64,000 bases of DNA from Lachnospiraceae bacterium XPB1003 (lineage in GTDB: Bacteria; Bacillota; Clostridia; Lachnospirales; Lachnospiraceae). Positions 1 to 7,755 of this stretch are shown one piece after another; positions within the stretch are counted from its first letter, which is position 1, and each line of letters begins with the position of its first letter. The translations under genes and the position numbers were made by a program. The stretch spans positions 1 through 64,000 of the forward strand of contig FMVK01000002.1 in assembly GCA_900102065.1 (NCBI GenBank), read 5' to 3'. The notes under the pieces are model-generated. The model did no database searches. It was not told where the DNA came from and worked only from the letters and a program-made list of their open reading frames with translations.

Positions 1-336
1 TTTCGAGAGGCATGCAAACCTAAAGTATAAATATGGTAATCGTCACTTTTGGTGCAGAGGATATTTTGTAGATACCGTAGGGAAAAATGCAAAGAAGATT
101 GAAGAATATATTCGTAATCAGTTAAAAGAAGACTTGGAATACGACCAAATGACACTGAAAGAGTATATTGACCCGTTCACGGGTGAGCCGGTAGTAAAAG
201 GCTAAAGGGAAGGCGCTTTAGCGCTAGCCCGAGACCGCAGTGCGGAAGGCGGACCATTCAGAGCCTCTTTAGAGGCAAGCAGGGAATAGCGGCTTATAGC
301 CGCAGAGCAAACCACCGGCTAAGCCGGTGGTCATGA
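1..336 (+). mobile_element. IS200/IS605-like element, right end with five hairpins
   Basis: After the transposase stop there are five short hairpins in a row: GCGC-TTTA-GCGC (213-224), CCGC-AGT-GCGG (235-245), GCCTC-TTTA-GAGGC (263-276), GCGGCT-TAT-AGCCGC (289-303) and a strong one, ACCACCGGC-TAA-GCCGGTGGT (311-331). The last stem is followed by TCATGATTGG and is the best candidate for the TnpA-recognised right-end hairpin. Elements of this family do not create target duplications, so the exact boundary cannot be read from one copy. The left end is outside the window. The block fills the gene-free stretch 206-399. Confidence 0.75.
2..205 (+). CDS. tnpA: IS200/IS605-family TnpA transposase, C-terminal part
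   Basis: This is the last 67 codons of a small Y1-type transposase; the 5' part lies outside the window. The visible protein contains KYGNRHFWCRGYFVDTVG, followed by a KKIEEYIRNQ helix. This is the typical C-terminal half of IS200-like TnpA, where the helix after GYFVDTVG carries the end of the active site. The HUH motif and probably the catalytic Tyr lie upstream and cannot be checked. TnpA works as a dimer on single-stranded DNA and recognises subterminal hairpins. A run of hairpins follows the stop codon directly, as expected for the right end of such an element. No tnpB follows, so this was probably a tnpA-only element. Family call is confident; activity is unknown. Confidence 0.9.
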   Translation, partial: FERHANLKYKYGNRHFWCRGYFVDTVGKNAKKIEEYIRNQLKEDLEYDQMTLKEYIDPFTGEPVVKG

Positions 337-399
337 TTGGTTTGATTGACAAAAACTATGGATTGAAGTACAATTTCTTTGGATTCGGAGGACAAAACT

Positions 400-1992
400 A
401 TGGATTACAGACAAATAAAAAAACAGGCAAATGAAATACTTAAGAACAAAACCGCAGAGTGTTCATATATAGAATACAAGGCATCAGAGAAACAATTGGA
501 TAAGATACTTAAGACTATCTGCGCATATGGAAACAACTATTACAACAACGATATACAATATATCTTTATTGGCATAGAAGAGGAAAATAACGAAGAGCAA
601 AAAGCAATCCCTGTGCTGCCGATTAAGGGGATAACTGAAGGCAAGTTGGAAAAATGCAAGAATACTATTATTTCATTGCGGTCTTTTTTATATCCCAATG
701 TTGCGTTTGAAGCAGTATCAAATAATCTGGATGGAATCAGTTATATTCTCGTTATTGTAAAGCGTCAGACGGGTGGACCTTTCATGGTGGCCGAAAAGGC
801 TGAAAAGGACAAAAAGATTAATCTTAAGCCGGGAAGGTATGTGAGAATTGAAGCTGATACCCGCCTTGCGAGAGTAGATGAGGAATATGATCTGTTACGA
901 AAGTTTTCAAATTTTCATTTCAGTTCGATTGTAAGCTCCGGGGCATCGCTTGATGATTTAAGCACAGATTTACTCAGAGAATATTTTTCCAAGACAAGCT
1001 CAAGACAGATTAATGATGGAATGGAAAAGAAAGAGCTAGCCAAGGCTTTGGACTTGCTTGATAAAAATGATCCTGCGGATCGACGCGTGAAAAATTATGC
1101 TGTCCTCATGTTTTCTGATCATCCGGAGGAGCGAATACCATATGCATATACGGAATTGATCATTGATATGTTTGGAACTAAAAGAAAGATGGAATCCAAG
1201 GTTTTTAAAGGAGCAGTCTGGAAGCAGTACTATTCTGTGTTAGAGTACATTAATAATAATTTCTTAAATGAGTTGGTTATTCGTGTTGATGGTAGCGCAG
1301 ATAACCGTAAAATTCAGAACTTTACATATATAGCATTGGAAGAATTACTTGCTAATGCCATTGTTCATAACAACTATGAAAATGGTAAGCCCATCCAAAT
1401 ATACGTGTCTGAAAAACAGATAAACATCGTGAATTATAACAAGCCGTTACCGCCTATACGTATAAGTGATCTGAATGAGAGAACGTTCTTTAACGAACGA
1501 GACACGGAGAATCCTGAAATCAGGGATATGTTTAAAGCATTAGGCATTATAGAATCTTTCGGAACAGGTATTGGGGAAGCCAAAAGATCAATGCGGGAAA
1601 ATGGATCTCCGGATCTTTTCTATAAGACTTTTGATGTAAATGACAACGTTACTTCTGTGGTTATACCTGTAAATGAAGAATACTATGAAATAAAAAATGG
1701 CTCCAAACCAAAGAAAAAAGTTTGGATTGAGACTGAAACCAAAGAGTTCAAGCAGAAAATCTTGGATTCGGGGTATACAAATAAAATAAAACAAAACGTA
1801 TTGAAGTTATATGAGGAAATCGGGACAGAGGTTTTTGGGAATTCTCGAGTAGTCGAAATTCTGGGATGTTCGGAAGTGACAGCAACGTCCTATTTGAAAA
1901 GGATGGAGGATGAAATGAAGATTATTGTTCCGGTAGAAGGAATGGGAAAAGGGAAATATAAGTTTGTTAATTCGGAAGGTCATAGAGGATAA
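400..1992 (+). CDS. Schlafen AlbA_2 / HATPase-type DNA-binding regulator-like protein
   Basis: This protein belongs to the COG2865-like family with an N-terminal Schlafen AlbA_2 domain (about residues 15-135, with the IEYKAS start and the YIFIGIEE strand). A GHKL/HATPase-like domain near residues 310-430 carries EELLANAIVHNNY followed by the FGTGIGEAKRSM segment. A C-terminal winged-helix-like segment is recognisable by GCSEVTATSYLKRM. Family members are annotated as transcriptional regulators or as nucleic-acid-binding ATPases, and some sit in defence islands; the substrate here is unknown. ATG at 400 is chosen because GGAGGA ends eight bases before it; an upstream in-frame TTG at 379 lacks such a site. 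It stands between an insertion sequence and an integrase remnant, so it is probably part of an acquired island. Confidence 0.8.
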   Translation: MDYRQIKKQANEILKNKTAECSYIEYKASEKQLDKILKTICAYGNNYYNNDIQYIFIGIEEENNEEQKAIPVLPIKGITEGKLEKCKNTIISLRSFLYPNVAFEAVSNNLDGISYILVIVKRQTGGPFMVAEKAEKDKKINLKPGRYVRIEADTRLARVDEEYDLLRKFSNFHFSSIVSSGASLDDLSTDLLREYFSKTSSRQINDGMEKKELAKALDLLDKNDPADRRVKNYAVLMFSDHPEERIPYAYTELIIDMFGTKRKMESKVFKGAVWKQYYSVLEYINNNFLNELVIRVDGSADNRKIQNFTYIALEELLANAIVHNNYENGKPIQIYVSEKQINIVNYNKPLPPIRISDLNERTFFNERDTENPEIRDMFKALGIIESFGTGIGEAKRSMRENGSPDLFYKTFDVNDNVTSVVIPVNEEYYEIKNGSKPKKKVWIETETKEFKQKILDSGYTNKIKQNVLKLYEEIGTEVFGNSRVVEILGCSEVTATSYLKRMEDEMKIIVPVEGMGKGKYKFVNSEGHRG

Positions 1993-2031
1993 AGGAAAAC
2001 TTAGGAAATTATTTAGGAGTTAATTTACATC

Positions 2032-3360
2032 ATGAGATACAAGAATAAGAATATCAGATTTTACTACAGTGTAATGTACGTGATTTTTATAGTAGGAACT
2101 GTTTTGGAGAGTTTGGCTCTGCTGTGTTTGGTTATCGGATTTATATCAACAGGTAAATCCTTGAAAAATGTACAGCCCATCGATTCTATATTGCTGGAAT
2201 CGGGAAATCGTGCCACAAAATCAGCGTATTTTAATATAGTTGAAGCACCTGTTTTTCTGGGAACCGAAAAGAAATGTAATTACTATCTTCTGACAGATGG
2301 AAATAAATATCTAGTAGCAGAAATCGATGATGATGAATATGACGAGATAAAGTCAGCTGTGGAAGCGTCAGGTTCTTATCATGTTGAAGGAATTACTCAT
2401 TATATATACGATAAAAAGAAAAGAAGCGAGTTCGCCTTAGAAGCTGAGAGGTTTACTGGTCAGGATGTAATTGCGGAAAGTCTGGATGAGGAACGCGGTA
2501 TTTTATACATTGAGTACATGAAGATGAATTTTTGGAATGTGTATAAGAGTGGATGGGGTCTAGCCGGTATTATCATTGGAATTATAGGATTACCTATATT
2601 CTTCGGAGGGCGTTTCGAAATAAAAGCTTCTCGCAAGGTTATCTCCCTCAGCAATATAACAGCTAATGATATTGATGATGAAGCAAATAAAGAAGGATCT
2701 ATCTGGCTGGATAGTCTTAGAATTTATATTACAGAGAATATGGTACTTGGTATTATCAGTGACGGAAATAAGCATGAAGGTCAGGTTGCACTCAGATACA
2801 ATGAGATACAGAGAATATATGGATATAATAAGGTTCCAGAAGGTTTAAGTCCATACAGGGAAGGATATTATATTATCGAAGCTATAGCTACTGACGGAAA
2901 TAAGTATACATTATCGGATACGAAACTGCTTTTTAGTGCGGAAGATGCAGTGGCTGAGACAGATGAGCTTATTATGCAGATTAAGAAAAGAAATCCGAAT
3001 GTCCAGTATGGTCCTGAGAATGTAAAGTATTTAACTTATAGATTTTCATATATACTTGTAGACTTAGAAGGAGAAGATGCATTATCCGAAACCATTAAGG
3101 ATAACGATAAGCCTGATATTATAATGGACTTTAATCAGACTTATCTGCCATTAAATTTTAAACCGTCTGACGCTATCGTTTCTATGAATATGAATTTCCC
3201 TGAAGACGGCATAGTTGAGATAACTACGGGCTATTTTGGAGACAGAGAAAACGAGGTTGAACATAAACTATACGATTTCCTAAAGGGCCAGCTTATGGAC
3301 GGATGGGGCGAAGGCTATGAATATGGTAATTATGTTGTATCATTTAAGGAGTTAGTTTAA
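2032..3360 (+). CDS. Two-span membrane protein of unknown function
   Basis: I do not recognise this 442-residue protein. It has one hydrophobic helix near residues 12-40 and a second near 178-196 (GLAGIIIGIIGLPIFFGG). Between them is a roughly 130-residue domain that probably faces outside, and after them a roughly 245-residue polar domain. The C-terminal domain is rich in short beta-like segments and acidic residues. An AGGAG site lies ahead of the ATG. It follows the AlbA_2 gene by 39 bases on the same strand, and its stop codon overlaps the start of the integrase remnant. Base composition is AT-rich, like the rest of this accessory block. A role with the upstream ATPase is possible but unproven. 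Confidence 0.7.
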   Translation: MRYKNKNIRFYYSVMYVIFIVGTVLESLALLCLVIGFISTGKSLKNVQPIDSILLESGNRATKSAYFNIVEAPVFLGTEKKCNYYLLTDGNKYLVAEIDDDEYDEIKSAVEASGSYHVEGITHYIYDKKKRSEFALEAERFTGQDVIAESLDEERGILYIEYMKMNFWNVYKSGWGLAGIIIGIIGLPIFFGGRFEIKASRKVISLSNITANDIDDEANKEGSIWLDSLRIYITENMVLGIISDGNKHEGQVALRYNEIQRIYGYNKVPEGLSPYREGYYIIEAIATDGNKYTLSDTKLLFSAEDAVAETDELIMQIKKRNPNVQYGPENVKYLTYRFSYILVDLEGEDALSETIKDNDKPDIIMDFNQTYLPLNFKPSDAIVSMNMNFPEDGIVEITTGYFGDRENEVEHKLYDFLKGQLMDGWGEGYEYGNYVVSFKELV

Positions 3361-3545
3361 TGGAAAGTAAACCAAAGGATACCTATTGCTCTAACATGGC
3401 TAAGTCTGGTATGAATCCTAAGACTCTACAATATCTAATGGGACATTCTGAAATTAGTGCCACGCTCAATGTCTACACACATGTGGGTTTTGAGGATGCC
3501 GTTGCCGAAATTGCAAGGCTTGATGAGAAACTCAGGGTGATGTAA
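3360..3545 (+). pseudogene. Tyrosine recombinase (phage-type integrase), C-terminal remnant
   Basis: Only the last 61 codons of a tyrosine recombinase remain. The piece contains SNMAKSGMNPKTLQYLMGHS and LNVYTHVGFEDA. It therefore keeps the third catalytic His (GHS) and the nucleophile Tyr (YTH), while the core-binding domain and the Arg and HxxR residues are lost. The start ATG overlaps the stop codon of the upstream membrane-protein gene, and a GGAG sits at the right distance, so the stump may still be translated. It cannot be an active recombinase. It marks the former edge of an integrated element, whose other genes could be the two upstream ones. Confidence 0.85.
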
Positions 3546-3571
3546 AACGTCCCGAAAGCTTGAAAATACGT

Positions 3572-3610
3572 CGGTATAAAGTCTTTGATTTTATACCGAT
3601 TTTTATACCG
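3572..3610. repeat. TTTATACCG inverted/direct repeat cluster after the integrase remnant
   Basis: CGGTATAAA (3572-3580) is followed by its inverse TTTATACCG at 3590-3598 and again at 3602-3610. The first two can form a 9-bp hairpin; the last two are direct repeats 12 bases apart. They lie 27 bases after the integrase stop, so they may be recombinase arm-type sites or an old attachment-site flank. Alternatively they could be leftover coding sequence of the integrase tail, since one frame reads IPIFIP. They are not followed by a run of T, so a terminator is less likely. Confidence 0.4.
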
Positions 3611-3705
3611 TTTGGGTGACATGATATGCAATTTTATGCGTATCATATGCCATATTAAGCGGTATTAGGGAGTGAAAAAGGTAAGGAAATACGAGGTTTT
3701 AGGCT

Positions 3706-4173
3706 ATGATAAAGATATTATTCATCTGCCATGGCAACATCTGCCGTTCTCCTATGGCAGAATTAATGATGAAAAAAAGAGTAAAGGACCTCGGGCTTGA
3801 GGATGATTTTTATATTGCATCTGCAGCCACAACTACTGAAGAAATCTGGGGAGAAAGAGGCAATCCTGTTTATCCTCCTGCGAGAGAGAAGCTTGCAGAG
3901 CATGGTATATCCAGCTCCGGAAAGTATGCTACGCTTTTACTCAGATCCGATTATGACAAGTATGACTACATCATAGGTATGGATAATGAGAATAAACGAG
4001 GGATGCTCAGGATCTGCGGTGGTGATCCCGAAGGTAAGATCTCACTACTTATGGATTATACTGACAGACCGCGTTCTGTAGCAGATCCGTGGTACACAAG
4101 GGATTTTGAGACGACCTACAGAGATATAGATGAGGGCTTAAATGGATTATTAAAATTCTTAAATGTGATCTGA
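3706..4173 (+). CDS. Low-molecular-weight protein tyrosine phosphatase
   Basis: This is a 155-residue cytoplasmic phosphatase of the LMW-PTP family, which removes phosphate from protein tyrosines (or arginines in some Firmicutes). The P-loop CHGNICRS gives the CX5R signature with nucleophile Cys8 and Arg14. The general acid is the Asp in the DPWYTRDF segment near residue 127. Length and order of motifs are normal. An aagg/gagg-type site precedes the ATG. It converges with the kinase gene on the other strand, and the two overlap by 15 bases at their 3' ends. The substrate cannot be told; no tyrosine kinase lies beside it. Confidence 0.95.
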   Translation: MIKILFICHGNICRSPMAELMMKKRVKDLGLEDDFYIASAATTTEEIWGERGNPVYPPAREKLAEHGISSSGKYATLLLRSDYDKYDYIIGMDNENKRGMLRICGGDPEGKISLLMDYTDRPRSVADPWYTRDFETTYRDIDEGLNGLLKFLNVI

Positions 4174-5193
4174 AGGAATGAGTCTTTCTCTGATCCTGAT
4201 GATCTGTTTTGCGTCATCGATAAGTTCGGAAGTACGCGACAGGCACTCTGCCGGAGTCTTGCCAAAATAGGATCCATGAGAGAGGGCATCTGTCATATAT
4301 CGCATAGCCAGTTCACAGTCTGCCCGGATGATACCCGGCACCAGACTGTGAATTTCTTTATCACTGAGCAGGTCTCCGGTGCCGCGAAGAAATCCTGCGG
4401 TTATGTCATTGATCGTTTGAATGACTGTTTCATCATCCAAGTATTTTTTCTTATTGTTTTTTCTAATGAGATCAAGAGAGGAGCGTACAATATCTCCGAA
4501 ATCCGATGCCGCATAGCCGGGAAAGCTGGTATCCAGATCGATTATAGTAGGAGCACATGCCGGATCAGACGGGATTATTATATTTTTTACGGAAGCATCT
4601 CCATGGATATTTCGCAGAGGAATTGTGTACGGAAAAGAATCTGATAATGTATCTTCTATTTCAGCCAGACTATTGATCAGATCCGAGCAGCTTTCTTTAT
4701 CGGTTTGAGCCGCTAAGGCTTTGTGATAGAGGGAAGCGTAGTGAACAAGATCGTGATATCCGTGAAGGGTTTCATTTAACCGACATCCGTCTATTATCCT
4801 TATAAATCTTCCAAACGCAAAAGCACAGATCCGGATACGCGCTGAAACATCTATATCTTCTGCGTTTGTTTCTTCTATATAATGATATGATCTGAAAGCG
4901 TGTCCATCACTATATAAAATCAGATCTCCGGAGGCAGTTTCGATGTATTCCGGGATAGAAATGTCATGTGTGTTACAGTTTTCAATACATTTTTTTATAT
5001 TGAGAAGATTATCCTGAAGCCTGTCAATGTCCGGAAAAACAGAGGCATTGATCTCCTGAAGGATGTATTTTCCGGAGGGTAAGGTGATCAGTCGGGTATT
5101 ATTGATATGTCCGGCTGTCATGGGAGTTTCTGATACGATTTCCTCATCCGAAAAAGGTACTTTGAAATTTTTCATTATATCCCAGGTGTTCAT
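4159..5193 (-). CDS. Aminoglycoside phosphotransferase-fold kinase, NahK-like
   Basis: This 344-residue protein has the choline/aminoglycoside kinase fold. Visible elements are the N-terminal GKYILQEIN strand with its ATP-binding Lys, the catalytic-loop IHGDASVKNIII (with D and N for catalysis and magnesium), and IIDLDTSFPG with the second magnesium Asp, followed by DFGDIVRSS. The pattern YILQ-IN, HGD-x-K-x-N, DLDT and DFGD-x-RS is that of the N-acetylhexosamine 1-kinase (NahK) branch rather than of drug-resistance enzymes. It probably phosphorylates a sugar at C1. The neighbours give no lacto-N-biose phosphorylase, so the substrate is open. The gene is divergent from the beta-helix glycosidase. 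Confidence 0.8.
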   Translation of the reverse strand: MNTWDIMKNFKVPFSDEEIVSETPMTAGHINNTRLITLPSGKYILQEINASVFPDIDRLQDNLLNIKKCIENCNTHDISIPEYIETASGDLILYSDGHAFRSYHYIEETNAEDIDVSARIRICAFAFGRFIRIIDGCRLNETLHGYHDLVHYASLYHKALAAQTDKESCSDLINSLAEIEDTLSDSFPYTIPLRNIHGDASVKNIIIPSDPACAPTIIDLDTSFPGYAASDFGDIVRSSLDLIRKNNKKKYLDDETVIQTINDITAGFLRGTGDLLSDKEIHSLVPGIIRADCELAMRYMTDALSHGSYFGKTPAECLSRTSELIDDAKQIIRIRERLIPSDHI

Positions 5194-5332
5194 AGGATGA
5201 TTTTACAGATTATATACGTAAAAAACAACGCAATGTCCTTTTGAAAACGCAATCTTAAAGCTGAGGATGTGGTAGAGTTAAGGAAAAGTACAATACAGTT
5301 TTCATCACCATCAAAGACAAGGAGAATGCTGC

Positions 5333-7336
5333 ATGATCATCTATGTTGACGTTGTTAAAGGCGGACAGTGTGAGGCATTAGGATCAAAATGTGACGGCTC
5401 TGAAGAAAGGCCGTTCAGATTTATAAATGATGCTGCGAAGATCGCGACTCCGGGAGATGAGGTGTTGGTTGCGCCGGGGATTTACAGGGAATATGTCGAT
5501 CCTGTCAATGCCGGCAAAGAAGATGCACGTATCATATATAAAAGTGTTGAGCCCCTTGGCGCTGTGATCACCGGAGCGGAGGAGCTTAAGGGATGGATGC
5601 AGTACAAGGGCGATGTATGGACTGCGGAAGTGTCCAACGAGATCTTCGGAGATTATAACCCATATGCAACATTTGTTTACGGCGACTGGTATTTTGCCGG
5701 CAAGAGCAAACATACGGGGGCGGTATATCTCAATGATAAGATGCTCTATGAAGCAAGTGGGATAGAAGAATGTATAGAAGCACCTGTTAGTCCGGTTTCA
5801 TGGGAACCTGAGGCCTCAAAGCTTAGATGGTATGCAGAAGTAAAAAATGATAAGACCATATTTTATGCGAATTTCGGTGGGAAGGATCCGAATGTCGAGA
5901 ATATAGAATTCAATGTCAGGAGAGAGTGTTTCATGCCTTCCGTGACAGGCATTGGTTATATTACGGTAAGCGGGTTTGTTGTCACCAAAGCTGCCACCAC
6001 ATGGGCACCGCCTGCGGCTTTTCAGGATTGCATGATAGGACCTCATTGGTCAAAGGGCTGGATAATAGAAGATTGCGAGATATCTAACAGTAAGTGCTCC
6101 GGAATAGGACTTGGAAAGTATCTTGATCCGGATAACGAGCACTACTTTACCTATAAGCATGTAAAGAGTCCGACTCAGATGGAGAGAGACGCTGTCTGCA
6201 GGGGGCAGTATCACGGATGGCTTAAGGAAAATGTGGGAAGTCACATCATAAGACGCAATAATATCCATAATTGCGAGCAGGGCGGCATCATCGGAAGAAT
6301 GGGCTGCGTCTTCAGTATTATAGAAGATAACCATATCCATCATATCAATAATATGATGGAGCTGGGCGGCGCCGAGATCTCGGGTATCAAGCTCCATGCT
6401 GCTATTGATGTCATCATGAGACGGAATATCATCCATGATTGCACCATGGGTATCTGGACGGACTGGGAGGCGCAGGGAACACGTATCACACAGAATATCC
6501 TCTGGAACAACATGCGTCCTGACTATGCAGAACAGCTTAAGGGCGGAATGATGTGCCAGGATATATTTGTGGAAGTGGGACATGGACCGACACTTATTGA
6601 CAATAATATCCTTATGTCGGATGTTTCTTTGAGAGTAGCGACACAGGGCGTGGCTATGGTTCATAATCTTATCTGCGGAAGCTTTACTTCTGTCGGAGAC
6701 GGAACGGATAATATTGTGGACGGAATACTTCGACAGCGATATACGCCTTATCACATTCCTCACAGAACGGAGGTTATGGGATTCAGTACCATACTTCACG
6801 GGGATAACAGATTCTACAATAATATATTCTTCCAGAAATGGCCGTCTGAAGGGTACAAAGTTCTCAGTGACAGTGATTCCGAGAAAAGCTGGGAAGAAAA
6901 CCGCGTCGTAGGGACTGAAGTGTGGAACGGATATCCTACATATGAAGAATGGATAGAAATGTTCGATATGGACACGGACGTTCCGAATATGGTCAAGCTT
7001 GCGTCTGCTCATTGGTCTCATCTCCCAATCTGGTCTGCAGGCAATGCATATCTTGGTGGTGCAAAGCCCTGGGAGCATGAAAAGGACGGGTTCGTATCGG
7101 AGGCCGAAGGTGTTAAGGCGGAAATCGTATGGAAGGACGGCAAGCCTGTTCTTGAAACCAATATCTACGAGTTTATTAAGGATTATAAGTGCGATGTGGT
7201 TGATTCAGATACTCTCGGTAAAGCATTTGAACCTGAACAGAGATTTGAAGATGCCGACGGAAGTACGATAGTTTTTGATACTGATTATTCCGGAAAAAAG
7301 AGAGAAAAGATCACTGTTCCGGGACCTTTTGCTTAA
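5333..7336 (+). CDS. Right-handed beta-helix glycosidase, GH120-like (probable beta-xylosidase)
   Basis: This 667-residue protein starts with a fibre-like GSEERPFRFINDAAKIATPGDEVLVAPGIYRE segment split by short turns and continues as a right-handed parallel beta-helix with many NNIHN-type rungs. The segments GIWTDWEAQGTRIT and DIFVEVGHGPTLIDNN match GH120 xylosidases. In that family an Asp in the first and a Glu in the second act as nucleophile and acid/base; the equivalents here are about Asp377 and Glu414. There is no signal peptide, so the enzyme should act in the cytoplasm on imported xylo-oligosaccharides. It is monocistronic, with an AAGGAG-like site and a strong terminator behind it. 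A distantly related beta-helix hydrolase remains possible. Confidence 0.78.
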   Translation: MIIYVDVVKGGQCEALGSKCDGSEERPFRFINDAAKIATPGDEVLVAPGIYREYVDPVNAGKEDARIIYKSVEPLGAVITGAEELKGWMQYKGDVWTAEVSNEIFGDYNPYATFVYGDWYFAGKSKHTGAVYLNDKMLYEASGIEECIEAPVSPVSWEPEASKLRWYAEVKNDKTIFYANFGGKDPNVENIEFNVRRECFMPSVTGIGYITVSGFVVTKAATTWAPPAAFQDCMIGPHWSKGWIIEDCEISNSKCSGIGLGKYLDPDNEHYFTYKHVKSPTQMERDAVCRGQYHGWLKENVGSHIIRRNNIHNCEQGGIIGRMGCVFSIIEDNHIHHINNMMELGGAEISGIKLHAAIDVIMRRNIIHDCTMGIWTDWEAQGTRITQNILWNNMRPDYAEQLKGGMMCQDIFVEVGHGPTLIDNNILMSDVSLRVATQGVAMVHNLICGSFTSVGDGTDNIVDGILRQRYTPYHIPHRTEVMGFSTILHGDNRFYNNIFFQKWPSEGYKVLSDSDSEKSWEENRVVGTEVWNGYPTYEEWIEMFDMDTDVPNMVKLASAHWSHLPIWSAGNAYLGGAKPWEHEKDGFVSEAEGVKAEIVWKDGKPVLETNIYEFIKDYKCDVVDSDTLGKAFEPEQRFEDADGSTIVFDTDYSGKKREKITVPGPFA

Positions 7337-7375
7337 GATGGAAAATAGGTTTTAGATATAGGCGGAAAGTTTGAC

Positions 7376-7410
7376 AAACAGGCGTAAAAGTGATATTTTT
7401 ACGCCTGTTT
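7376..7410 (+). terminator. Rho-independent terminator after the GH120-like gene
   Basis: A perfect 14-bp stem, AAACAGGCGTAAAA paired with TTTTACGCCTGTTT around a 7-base loop, lies 40 bases after the stop. It separates the glycosidase from the B12 locus. Confidence 0.85.
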
Positions 7411-7428
7411 AGTATTATATAGAAGAAC

Positions 7429-7611
7429 GATGCGTAGGGTGCCGATCCGCATGTGATCGGGTAAAAGGGAAGCAGGTGTGAGTCCTGCACGATCTCGTCA
7501 CCGTGATCCGATATGGATATACAGGATGCCTTTCTGCAAGGCGTCAGCCACTGGGAAACCGGGAAGGTGTATATTCTGAGATCGGTAAGCCGGGAAACCT
7601 GCCTTTCGCAG
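7429..7611 (+). promoter_or_regulatory. Cobalamin (B12) riboswitch aptamer
   Basis: The leader shows the conserved B12 aptamer blocks in order: GGTGCC with a GATC stem (7439-7460), AAGGGAAGCAGGTG with AGTCCTGC closing its stem (7464-7489), a CGTCACCGTGAT junction, GCCACTGGGAAACCGGGAAGG (7546-7566), and the B12 box AAGCCGGGAAACCTGCC (7587-7603). TGCG at 7431 can pair with CGCA at 7606 as stem P1. The expression platform lies between 7612 and the gene start. It contains GGATCC-GAGGA-GGATCC (7617-7633), an SD-like loop that could compete in folding, but no clear terminator is visible. This riboswitch should repress the lipoprotein CbiK and perhaps the whole downstream operon when cobalamin is plentiful. 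Confidence 0.92.
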
Positions 7612-7755
7612 TACATGGATCCGAGGAGGATCCGGGTCACGAGGGCTTGACTGTACGAAACAAGGTTTCTTTTTGCGTCCCCTTTTGACTGATACAAATG
7701 CTGATAACGGTTTTAGCCGATATCAAATAGAAGACGATTTTGGCAAGGAGGAACT

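Noticed and set aside
6050-7078. Long minus-strand open frame (342 codons) inside the GH120-like gene
   Set aside because: It lies fully antisense to a gene with clear family motifs, its translation has no recognisable domain and no ribosome site precedes it.
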